A stretch of DNA of 16,035 nucleotides from STC-113 sp964618565 (GCA_964618565.1 CAZUBA010000036.1:1-16035), one strand, 5' to 3'. Positions 1 to 9,249 are shown, counted from the first letter of the stretch. Translations and numbers: made by a program. Notes: generated from the letters alone by a model not told the origin.

Positions 1-179
1 ATATCGGCAAGCCGGGTGGAATCCCTAGCAGATGCTGATTGGGAAGAAAAAGAAAGGAAGGCAATTGTTGCCAGTATAGCGAGAATGACGATGACGACGA
101 TTAGTTCGACGAGGGTGAAAGCCTTTCGGGAATTGGAGTTTAATAATCAAGACTTTAGATAAAGTGAATGTTTTAACAT
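1..179 (-). CDS. type IV prepilin-like protein, N-terminal part (runs off left edge)
   Basis: Only the first 59 codons lie in the window; the gene continues past position 1. The start is ATG at 179-177. A short basic leader, which includes one TGA read as Gly, precedes the prepilin signature KAFTLVEL and a hydrophobic helix (IVVIVILAILATIAF). A polar stretch SARDSTRLAD follows, as in the paralogues to the right. In the family, prepilin peptidase cuts before the Phe and methylates it, and Glu5 serves in pilus assembly; both Phe1 and Glu5 are present, with Ala instead of Gly at -1. The gene starts 27 bp after the stop of its upstream neighbour and is the last visible member of the array. Bases 1-60 nearly match the same segment of two paralogues (2821-2880 and 5697-5756). 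Its C-terminal domain cannot be seen. Confidence 0.85.
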
Positions 180-206
180 AAGAATCAATTAAAAAATATG
201 ATTTTA

Positions 207-1511
207 TTATCTGAAAATGGAATACATATTCTGAATCTCCGCATCCGTAAGGGAACGTCTATAAATTCTAAACTCATCAATGATTCAATTCAGCTTAGTG
301 TTCAGTCAAGGATTATTGTTATTCATTAATGATAATGTCGTTCCGGTATATGTTATGTTTCTATAATCGGATGAGGTCTGATCTATGACTCAATCGATAT
401 AAAAATATGAAGTGGTTCATTTCCGGGTAACAACCAAATTATGCCAAATTCATGTAGATACTATTGATGATCACGTCGAATTCATGCTATTTGATCGGGT
501 ATATTGATCGTACTGCTGAAGATAAAAAGCGGTTCTGTTGTTATATGGAGCGTACGTAGGTCATTTTCATGAAAGACTGATTCAGTTTCAATTGATAGTA
601 TGTATAATCTGGTTATAGTCATTATTGAAATCATTGAATAATACCCATACTGATACAGCAAAATCTCACATTATGATAGACGGATCAAAATTCAGAAGAA
701 TTCGTCATGTGTTTGTATTAGGCGTGACTCAAAATCAAGATTTTCAGCCAACAAAAATAATTCATCAGCTAAAATTTCAATCGTTCCCATTTCCGCTCCA
801 ATCATGTGATGATGTCCCTATTCATTCATCGAAGCTCCAATATCATGCCAGTCAATCGTTCATGATTGCATATTTCAAAACATTTCATGATCCAGTTGCT
901 TTTGCTTTATTGTCTAACTGAATAACATAACTTCAACCTGCGGTGATATCAATTCATGTTCAAGTAGCTTGAATCGGAACAAGAGAACCGCTAGAAAGTA
1001 TCACTCCTATAGGGTCTCATTTTGAATACGGATATCTTTTAGAATAATCAGAAAGATAGGCGGATGATGATTCAAAAGCCTTATCAAAAGGCGAATAACT
1101 CAAAACAGCATTGCTTCCGTCCTCCAAAAAACCAAGAAGCTCCATTTTGGAGAAATCGGAATTAGCGGAAAAGGTATAATAGTTTTTTTCTAGCGGATCC
1201 TTTCATCAGTCCTGATTCATCTTAATCATATTCAAAACAGATGATCACGCTTCTCATTGATATCAGATGATTAGGCCTGAAGCGGTCAGGCTCACTGCAT
1301 TATCCGGTTTTGGATATTTTCAACTGCTGGCTTTTAATATACCCAATCATTTTGCAATATTGCTGATGTCGGCTAATCTTGTGGAATCCCTGGCAGATGC
1401 TGACTGAGAAGAGAAAGACAAAAATGCGATAGTTGCTAGTATTGCCAATATGACAATTACCACTATCAGTTCCACTAGAGTGAAGGCTTTTTTGGCTTGA
1501 TACTTATTCAT
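207..1511 (-). CDS. type IV pilin-like protein with C-terminal LamG/concanavalin-A-like domain
   Basis: 434 aa under code 25; no TAA or TAG in frame between ATG (1511) and TAA (209-207), while TGA occurs dozens of times. Residues 1-40 form the prepilin leader and helix (KKAFTLVEL, then the hydrophobic segment). Residues ~50-215 are a pilin-type globular module with GGKDPL and LLGFLEDG, shared with the paralogues at 1530, 4430 and 5909. From residue ~220 a LamG jelly-roll begins (GLAGYWSFDEG, DWSGNGNDG) and ends with the family's typical terminal signature IDEFRIYRRSLTDAEIQNMY. LamG domains usually bind carbohydrates or proteins, so an adhesive pilus subunit or tip is inferred. It starts 18 bp after the upstream gene's stop. 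No Shine-Dalgarno is seen. The ligand is unknown. Confidence 0.9.
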
Positions 1512-1529
1512 GATTTTAAATTTTAAGAA

Positions 1530-2969
1530 TTATTTATATGAGTTGTATAGTACTGATATTTCCGCATCAGATAAGGCTCTATTATAGACCCTAACCTCAT
1601 CGACGCTACCTTTTTTGAATATCACGCCCTTGTTATCCTGTCTTCCTATGTTGAAAACCTTTGTTTGGATATCATTTACTGTATATATTCATTCTGCAAC
1701 CTTTAATCCGTTCAAATAAATACTGGTATTTCATCAGCTTTTATATACATAGGTACAGTTATACCAAGTATCGGTTTTGAAATCAGGAATATTATAATAA
1801 AAAGATTCGACCGTAGCGCCCAGTGGATAATACTCTAACTTAACATAACCATTGCCAAATGAAAATCACCCGCTATCCTTATAATCTTGAATCCTATCCG
1901 CAAATGATATATAGAATGATCCCTCATTGCTTTTCAGCTTTGCCCAAAATGACAAAGTCTTATAAGTGCTTGTCGACATATCATTCACTGCAGGGGGCAT
2001 GCTCAAGTAATCATCTACTCAATCAAAAGCTATGGCTTTTCATCTGATTCAGCTAATTCATCAGACTGCGATTCATCAGAAAATATTTCAGTTATTGTTG
2101 TTTTTGCTGAAATCTTTTAGCATTCATCCGCTTAAGGTTTCCATGTCCCAATACCCCATAAGATTATTATCTAAAAAAGCCAAATCCTTATTATTGATAA
2201 GGTCTGGCCTTATATTTATAATGCTACTTAATAATTCACTTCAAGTGCCTACCGTATTCAATTTTGAACTCTCCTTTCCGAATATGACATTATAAGAGGA
2301 GCTTGCATTATCAAGCTTCAAATCGACATTGATTTGTGCAGCCTGTATAGGAGTTTTTGTATTTCCGTCAAGCAGTATTCATAATTGGTCTCATTTGGTA
2401 TAGGCATATCTTCAAGAATATGAAGAAGGATCAGCATTTGCCACTCATACCAGAGGACTGTCATTCCCGTGAAAACGGGAATCCAGTTTGGCGATTAATG
2501 AATCTGGATCCTCGATCGAGCCGGGGGTGACGAATTTGAGTTGCGGAATGTAAGATAAAGCACTATTGCTTCAATCTTCCAAGAATCATAATATCTGAAA
2601 CTTACTTTGAGCTTGATTTGTGGTATAGGTATAATAGGTTGAGGTATCCAGCGGGTCTTTTCATCAATTTGAAATCTTTAACATGCTTAATACTAAAGCT
2701 CCTGCATATCATTGGTATCATATGACAGAGCCTGATGCCAGGACATCAATCTTAGAATCCGGCATGGGCACCTTTCCTGATGTTGCATTGAATACAGATA
2801 ATCATTTTGCAATATTGCTCATATCTGCAAGCCGGGTGGAATCCCTGGCAGATGCTGATTGGGAAGAAAAAGAAAGGAATGCGATAGTTGCTAGTATCGC
2901 CAAGATGACAATTACCACTATGAGCTCCACTAGAGTGAAGGCTTTAGGATTATTGCTTGAAGTATACAT
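1530..2969 (-). CDS. type IV pilin-like protein with LamG domain, carrying an in-frame repeat insertion
   Basis: 479 aa under code 25, ATG at 2969, TAA at 1532-1530. Prepilin leader MYTSSNNPKAFTLVEL and hydrophobic helix lie within residues 1-35. The pilin module contains LEDGSNSALSY and YTKGDQLGILLDG. The LamG domain runs from ~residue 268 (LMGYWDME, AFDGVDDYLSMP) to the typical end VDEVRVYNRALSDAEISVLY. Residues ~146-171 (KLDSRFHGNDS and flanks) have no counterpart in the paralogues and are encoded by a palindromic repeat element at 2459-2532 that keeps the frame open. The gene sits 22 bp downstream of its upstream neighbour. As a member of the pilin array it is probably processed by prepilin peptidase and displayed at the surface; ligand binding by the LamG domain is inferred. 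Confidence 0.9.
2459..2532. repeat. palindromic (REP/nomadic-type) repeat inside a pilin gene
   Basis: The stretch holds two linked inverted repeats. The first is a perfect hairpin, ATTCCCGT (2463-2470), loop gaaa, ACGGGAAT (2475-2482). The second half (CTGGATCCTCGATCGAGCC and GGGGGTGACG, about 2504-2532) is a looser inverted counterpart of the first, with GTCATTCCCG against CGGGGGTGAC and ATCCAG against CTGGAT. Elements beginning GTCATTCCCG...CGGGAATCCAG are, to my knowledge, widespread in unrelated bacterial genomes, and their translation typically reads LDSRFxGND, as it does here on the minus strand. It is non-autonomous: no transposase is visible. Confidence 0.75.
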
Positions 2970-2991
2970 GGCTATTTTATAAAAAATTAAA

Positions 2992-4407
2992 TTAAAATCA
3001 TGCAGATTTTGCTTGTTGCCTCACCTCAATGTCAGACAGAGATCTATTATATATCTTTATGTCATCAATCTTTCAATCAAGATATCATGTATTAATTTGG
3101 CTACGTCAGAAATATAAATATTGTTCAGTGGATATTTTATAGGGTTCAGCAATTTTCGTTTTTCATTTCATTATTCAGTTTATATAAAACTTTGAAGTTC
3201 AATCTTTGGAATATGTGGTTGATAACATAATCCATTTATCTTTATATTCGGAATTAATAGTAGGATAATCTTTATATCAGCCAGAAGCGCCTGAATAAAT
3301 TCAAGTTCAAAAGCAAAAAGAACTAGTTAATGTTACGGAATTCTGTGAATCTTCCCAAAAAGCTCTTAATAGATATCATTTTTGATTATTTATATTCCAT
3401 GAATGCCAGTTGCTGATAAAAGGAGTTGCAATATCAACATTACCATTTATCACTCAGCTATTGAATTTATTTACAAATACAACAGCAGATAATGTTATTT
3501 CATCTAGAAGCTCTCAAGAGCTATAGAAATTATCTACTCTGAAGTGGCTGCTTCAATTGAACGATGTAGAATTTCAAATCACTCAGGAAGAATTTCAAAT
3601 AATTATTCAATTATATCATGTTCATGATTTCCCGTTTCCACTAAGGTCCTTCAATTTTCATGATGTAGTTGTCTCCATATCCCAATATCATACCAGACTA
3701 TTATCATAATCCTTTAGGCTCATATCTTTCTTCGCCACGCAATTATCCTTTCTGGAGAAACTATTGGTAGCAGATCAATCAAGCACGAAGCATACGTCAG
3801 GATTATATATTCATCCGCTTAATGAGCTTGTAGAGCCTGACAATATAAATAGCGAAGGCAGGCTCGGATCGAACATATAATTTCATTTCAATTGGACTAT
3901 CTTGGAAACTGCAGTGTCAGCACTTGCAATATCTTCATTGAATGCGATGAAAGGATTAGAGATATTCTCTCTCATGCTTGTAGGATTCTCTAATTCAAGA
4001 GCCAGCTGATAATACAATGGCTGTCATCATTGTGATATTGTGGAATACCTGTATTCAGTTCAAGAAGGATCCTTGATTCAAGCTGACAAAGTAGAAAGTA
4101 TTGAATTATTAACCGTTCATTCCGATATCATGACTCAAGATACTCCAGTTGCGGTAGCTCATCAGGTATATGCCTTAGGATTTGCAGGAAGTGGGATGGA
4201 TCATCCTATTGCTTGACGCAGCTCAAGTCATTTCCTGATGTTCGTTGTATCCGATAGCCTCACAGAATCCCTTGCACTGCCAGACTGAGAAGAAAAAGAG
4301 AGGAAAGCAATGGTAGCAAGTATTGCCAAGATGACAATTACTACTATGAGTTCTACAAGTGTGAAGGCTGGTTTTGATGTTGATTCAAAATTCTTTAAAT
4401 GTTTCAT
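2992..4407 (-). CDS. divergent type IV pilin-like protein with C-terminal LamG domain
   Basis: 471 aa under code 25, ATG at 4407, TAA at 2994-2992. The prepilin signature is PAFTLVEL (Ala at -1, Pro at -2), followed by the same hydrophobic helix. The part behind it is less like the other paralogues: RKGLELRQAIGGSIPLP, then GIKDPSGTEYRYST and YYQLALELENP, which resemble the usual pseudopilin pattern of a dipeptide-rich turn plus a 'KYQL' strand. A LamG-type domain starts near residue 238 (SLVGYWDMETT, LKDLSGNG) and ends with IDDIKIYNRSLSDIEV. It starts 22 bp after the stop of the FISUMP pilin gene. The different core suggests a separate subunit, perhaps a minor pilin, but this is inference. 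Confidence 0.87.
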
Positions 4408-4429
4408 ATGTTTTGTAAAAAGTTAAAAA

Positions 4430-5878
4430 TTAGTTCTTCATGCATCTGACGGAATCACCCTCACCCCTGTTATCATACCAAGGCGTATTGATTGCAGTGC
4501 TCTTCAGTACAACCACTCAGCCCATGATATTGTCAGGACTATAACCATAATAAATCGATGAAGTCCAGTAACGTCAATAATTCCCAGCATAATATGATGC
4601 ATGAGAATAATTTCGTGAACCTCAAAGAGGAAGCTTTAGCACTAAAGCAACAGCCGTATCACTTTGGCTTCAGCTGCAATTAAGGTTTGGATTTATTGCA
4701 GACAATGCACTGCACCACTCAAGTTGTGTCGGCACATGATAACCTGATGCACATGGTCATTGCATAGCGGAAGGCATTCAGAGGGAAATATATGTTCATC
4801 CGGTAGAAGTTGTCCCTGATCATCACCATAGATTATTGTTCTGGGGCGGATTGACATACCAATCCCTATTATTATATTCGGTTATAAAATTATCATGTCA
4901 TACAGTATTGGCTAAAGTTCAGGCAGGAGCTGGCGTTCAGGTTGCACTTGTAGATGCTACATTATCATTTCGTCACCATTGGAATAGACCACCAAGAATA
5001 TTTCTTATTCATTGATTACAATCTGCACCTGTAAAACTGCAAACATTAATAGTGACTTGGCCAGCCCAAGCCTCTGTCGCTCCTACATTGCAAGCTGCCC
5101 AAATCTGTCAATTGCTTAATTTGATATCAGAAACATTGCAACTTGGATATTTTGAAGATGCTGAAGTTAGAGCGTACACTCAAGCAAGTCATCATAAAAT
5201 GCTTCATGTTCACTGGACTTTAATACTTTTTGAGACATATCAGATAAATTCTCATCAAGTGTAACTCTTCAATTCAATGTTATTTCAATAAACGGCCGTG
5301 CTAGCTTGTACAGGAGCCATGCTTCAACTTTGAAGCAATACCCCTAACATATCTCACTTTGTAATCACATATCTTCCTGAATAACTGACAGAATCCGCAT
5401 TGATCAAGCTTCAAGCATATGGATTCAATGATAAGGCACTATTATTTCAGTCCTCCAAGAAACCTAACAATTGAAACTTACTCAATCAAGCATTAACATT
5501 ATATGTGCAATAAGTGCTTCCATCCAGAGGATCTTTTCAACCGTTAGATAACTTTATCATTCATAATACTGAGCTTCATGCATATCATTGCTTTCATATC
5601 TCTACTCACGAAGCAGTAATAGAAATGGCACTGTCAGGTTTAGGATAAGTTCCAGCACTAGCATTGAATACAGATAATCATTTCGCGATATTGCTCATAT
5701 CTGCAAGCCGGGTGGAATCCCTGGCAGATGCTGATTGAGAAGAAAAAGAAAGGAATGCTATGGTTGCGAGAATTGCCAAGATGACAATTACTACTATGAG
5801 CTCCACTAGTGTGAAGGCTTTCTTTTTAAAGCTAAATTTATTTTTTATAATAGAATCTGTATTTTTTGCGTATAACAT
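4430..5878 (-). CDS. type IV pilin-like protein with C-terminal FISUMP domain
   Basis: 482 aa under code 25, ATG at 5878, TAA at 4432-4430. The leader is lysine-rich (KNKFSFKKKAFTLVEL). The pilin module has GGKDPLDGSTYCTY and LLGFLEDGNNSALSLNP. From about residue 248 it reads as a Fibrobacter succinogenes major paralogous (FISUMP) domain: LSNGQIWAACNVGAT, LFQWGRND, PCASGYHVPTQLEW near residue 375, LPLGGSRNYSH, GRYWTSS and the terminal GDSVRCMKN. Several cysteines in this domain could form disulfides outside the cell. FISUMP domains are found on secreted and surface proteins; their ligand is generally not known. It follows the upstream gene by 30 bp. Bases 5697-5756 differ at one position from the equivalent segment of the LamG paralogue at 2821-2880. 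Confidence 0.9.
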
Positions 5879-5895
5879 AAATATGTAAATAAGAA

Positions 5896-5924
5896 ATAAA
5901 AAAGCCCGTTATCTCGCACAACGG
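5896..5924 (-). terminator. weak hairpin plus T-run overlapping the pilin stop codon
   Basis: Read on the minus strand, CCGTT and AACGG (5924-5920 and 5910-5906) form a 5 bp stem with a 9 nt loop, followed by GCTTTTTTATT. The TAA stop of the 540-aa pilin lies in the 3' arm. It could be an attenuator that lowers expression of the downstream pilins relative to the first one. The stem is short, so it may not function. Confidence 0.35.
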
Positions 5925-7531
5925 AATCATACGAATGTCCTATTAGGCGCTCATAAATTGTCACTTATCTTATCCCATGCAAGAGTTAATGCGTAAATTC
6001 AGGCATTATAATCAGATCATGCTCATCATCATCTTAAAAATATGTCATTTTCAACTCAAAGCGGATAATGTATATTTCATAATCAGCCTCATTCATATGA
6101 AAGATTAGCCGAATAATAATTTTTCTTTTCTTCCGAATTGATAGTAATGCCCGTCCAAGTCAGCCATCCGGAGCTTGTTCAGATTGAAGTTGTTCAAGAG
6201 TTGAATCACTCTCAGCTTATATTATTTGCTTTGTTTACATGCTCCCAAACATTTCATGAAAAATCATGAATTATAAATCAATTAGATAATTTCAGTTGCC
6301 TTCTGGCATTATCTTCTCTTGGAGTGCTTAAATTTATTTCGTCATAAGTTCATTCTGACACTCTATGCAATGACTTAAATCATAATGGGTCAACCAGTGA
6401 ATTAGTCACTCATTTATATACGCCTCATGAGCCGATGATTCAACTATTCCAATTGACAGACTGATTCTCTATGTCTCTCGCAATTGTCATCCATTCATTA
6501 TTGTTGATAAGATGATATCAATTTCATAGGTTCTTGCATGCTTGAATTGCAGCTTCTTGAAGAACATAAGTGATTGGGAATCAATTTGCAGATGATTGGA
6601 TTCTCCATTCGGCAGGAAAATCTATTTGTTCAACCAGTCAGTCTCAATTTCAGCATAAGCTATTTCAATTGCACATGTCTGTTCAAGTTGATATGAATGT
6701 CGAACTTCAGCTAAAGTGTCAAGGCTCCCATCAGTTTGCCTTCATTTCATATTTCGCCACACAAAAGCCAGCCTGTTTGAATTCGGCATTACCATTAACA
6801 GGGATAAATCATTGTGGACATGACTTCGGAGATCAAGTCAATCAGGCTCAATTTATATATGATATTTGCAGTTGCTGCAAAGAGGATCAAGACATTGTGA
6901 CTTTCTCATTTGATGAAAATGACACTGCATAAGTATTATTGTTATTTAATTCTACTTGCAATCAAGCTTCTTGAACCGGAATCATGCTTCAGCTTTGGAG
7001 CAAAATTCCTAATGCATCTCCTCTGGTCACAATAAACCTATTCTTATAATCGAGAGCATTCGCATCTCATCCTCATATCGGATTGAGCGAAACAGTAGCA
7101 TTATTGCCATCCTCTAAGAAGCCAAGCAATTGAAATTTTGTCTGTGCAGAGTCTGTTGAATAAGTGTAATAAGTAGATGTATCAAGCGGATCTTTTCACC
7201 CGTTGGACATCTTGACCATATTCAAAACAGAAGCTCATGCGTATCATTGATATCATATTACAGTACCCGATAATGTAATAGGCACATTTGAATCCGGCTT
7301 AGGGTATGTTCATGCTGTGGCCTTGAAAACCGATAGTCATTTTGATATATTGGACATATCAGAAAGCCTAGTGGAGTCGCGCGCGCTGACACTATGCGAA
7401 GAGAATGACAAGAAGGCAATAGTGGCAAGTATTGCCAAAATGACAATGACCACTATCAGTTCCACTAGAGTGAAAGCGGAAAGCTTTTCATACGATTTGC
7501 GTTGAAAGAGTTTATTTTTTGTGTTGCTCAA
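5909..7531 (-). CDS. type IV pilin-like protein with FGE-sulfatase/C-type-lectin-like domain
   Basis: 540 aa under code 25 and the first gene of the array. No ATG or GTG lies upstream of the prepilin motif SAFTLVEL, so a TTG at 7531 is the likely start; it is preceded in frame by a TAA at 7543-7541. The pilin module has GGKDPLDTSTYYTY and LLGFLEDGNNATVSLNP. From residue ~238 the protein resembles the formylglycine-generating-enzyme (SUMF1) fold: CPQGFIPVNGNAEF, FCVAKYEMKA, NEWMTIARDIE, DFSGNVWEHV at ~423, LRGGGAG at ~499 and the final GFRCAR. The paired catalytic cysteines expected after RGGS are absent, so a binding rather than catalytic role is inferred. The stop codon lies in a small hairpin before a T-run. 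Confidence 0.88.
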
Positions 7532-7748
7532 AGTATTTAATTATAATTTAAAGTATATAAATTTTATAATATAAAAAATAAAAATCAAATTTTTTTAAAT
7601 ATGCTTAAGTTAAATTAAATCTGAATTAAGATTGCAAATCAAATAACACCCATAAAGGTTTTATCGGGGTATGCATTTATTAAATAGAATCGGTTGATTT
7701 TCTGTTTTTTTATGTACAATTGACGGGCATAAAAATTAACTAATATAA
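7532..7748. promoter_or_regulatory. divergent intergenic region between pilin array and manC-like gene
   Basis: 217 bp, very AT-rich, between two divergently transcribed units, so it should hold both promoters. On the minus strand a TATAAT lies at 7545-7540, very close to the TTG start; no clear -35 stands out in the surrounding A/T tracts. The plus-strand candidate is listed separately. No riboswitch or operator palindrome was recognised. Confidence 0.45.
7694..7720 (+). promoter_or_regulatory. candidate promoter of manC-like gene
   Basis: TTGATT (7694-7699) and TACAAT (7715-7720) have a 15 bp spacer, somewhat short for a sigma-70-type promoter; a T-tract lies between them. The position, about 28 bp before the ATG, is suitable. 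An alternative -35 TTGACG at 7720 lacks a well placed -10. Confidence 0.3.
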
Positions 7749-9125
7749 ATGAAAACATATACAATCATACCAGCATGATGATCTGGCACTCGATTATGGC
7801 CCTTGTCACGTAAATTCTACCCTAAGCAGTTCATAAAGCTTGAAGAGCTCGGATGAATATCATTATTCCAAAGAGCTTTCAAGAGAGCGATGAAAATATC
7901 CTCAACAGAAAATATATTGGTTGTAACCAACAGTGAATACAAATTCCACTGCGTGGCTCAGATAAAGGAATTGGAAATATCTATAAATGATGACCAGATC
8001 ATAATCGAGCCTCAAGCCAAAAGCACGCTCTGAGCAATAGCACTTTGAATGAAACATATAAAAGAAGATGATTCTGTGGGGCTTGTGCTTTGGTCTGATC
8101 AAGTCATTGAAGAAGAAGACAGATTTGCTGAAATCATAATGTCTAACTTGGAAATGGCGCAGAAGCACATGGTCATATACTGAATCAAGCCCAATTGCCC
8201 TCATACTTGATACGAATATATTTCATACAATGAGACTTCATCATATCCTACTAAAATAGACAAATTCGTTACCCGGCCAGCGACTGCTGAATTAGGCAAT
8301 GAATATATCAAAAAATGATATTTATGGAATGCATGAATTTTCCTTTTCTCTAAAAAATTATTTTTCGATGAGCTAAAAAAATGGAATAAATCTTATTTTG
8401 ATATTGTCAGCTCTTCAGATGAAACAAAGGTTATGTTTGAAAAATTGCCTGAACAAACTATAGATTTCTGATTGATCCAATTGTCCGATAATGTCTACGT
8501 GACTCCGATTTATAACTATTGGACTGATTTGTGAAGCTTTGATGCGCTTGATGATTATTCAAAATACATTGGCTTTAAAAATAGTAATATAATTGAGATA
8601 GATTCCAGAAACAATACAACTTTCTCGGAAGTGAAATGAAAGAAGATTTCACTTATTTGAGTCGACGATTTTATCATTGTGGACACAAAAGACGCTCTCC
8701 TTATTTCAAAGAAAGGAGAATCCCAGAAAATCAAAGAAGTCATAAATATCCTCAAGGAGGAGAGATCTGAACTTGCTGATTATGGATTAACCGTTTACAG
8801 ACCATGGTGAAGCTATACTATTATAGATGAGGGGGAAGGGTTCAAATCAAAGAGAATTACTGTTTCAAGCAATAAGAAGCTATCTCTTCAGATGCATTAC
8901 CACAGATCGGAACATTGGGTTGTCGTAAGCTGAACTGCCATAGTTACAATATGAGAAGAAGAGATAGTGGTAAGAAAATGAGAAAGCGTTTTTATTCCTG
9001 CATGAGTCAAACATCGATTGGAGAACAAGGGAAAACTTCCTCTCTATCTTATCGAGAGCCAAATCTGAGATTATCTGGAAGAGGATGATATAGTCAGATT
9101 CGATGACGAATACTGACGCAAATAG
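7749..9125 (+). CDS. manC: mannose-1-phosphate guanylyltransferase / mannose-6-phosphate isomerase
   Basis: 458 aa under code 25, ATG at 7749, TAG at 9123-9125. The N-terminal nucleotidyltransferase domain shows the signature AGGSGTRLWPLSRKFYPKQF at residues 9-28; both adjacent glycines (10, 11) are TGA codons. LGAIAL, LWSDQVIEE, KFVTRPA and LWNAGIFLF follow in the order seen in GDP-mannose pyrophosphorylases. After a VYRPWGSY linker, the C-terminal type II phosphomannose isomerase cupin has QMHYHRSEHW (381-390), VVSGTA and FIPAGVKH, and the protein ends in EDDIVRFDDEYGRK. This fusion isomerises fructose-6-P to mannose-6-P and makes GDP-mannose from mannose-1-P plus GTP, in the cytosol. Length matches the family. 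GDP-mannose would feed surface glycans or glycosylation; a link with the neighbouring pilins is only inferred. Confidence 0.95.
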
Positions 9126-9135
9126 GGAGTGATGA

Positions 9136-9237
9136 AAAATGCGAACTTTGCGTTTGAATCTTACGTTTCCTCGTTCACAGTAGCTACCGCTACAGCTCAT
9201 TCCGGTACGCGATTCGCACACAAATTTCATCATTTTT
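9136..9237. repeat. ~100 bp direct repeat, copy 1
   Basis: It begins AAATGCGAACTTTGCGTTT, has GTTTCCTC after about 30 bp, and ends in TTCGCACACAAATTTCATC. The same elements recur in copy 2 (9250-9350) in the same order and spacing, while the centre differs. The ends are loosely inverted, with GATGAAAAATGCGAA against TTCGCACACAAATTTCATC. Outer flanks GGAGTGATGAAAAATG (9126-9141) and CATTTTTGATCACTCC (9230-9245) are also nearly inverted. It follows the manC stop directly. Confidence 0.7.
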
Positions 9238-9249
9238 GATCACTCCTCG

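Noticed and set aside
207..7531. Row of pseudogenes broken by many stops
   Set aside because: The breaks are all TGA. With TGA as Gly the frames are open and end in proper family C-termini, so these are intact genes under code 25.
8880..9233. 117-codon minus-strand frame starting in repeat copy 1
   Set aside because: Most of it is antisense to the conserved isomerase domain of the manC-like gene, and the second repeat copy does not preserve the same protein.
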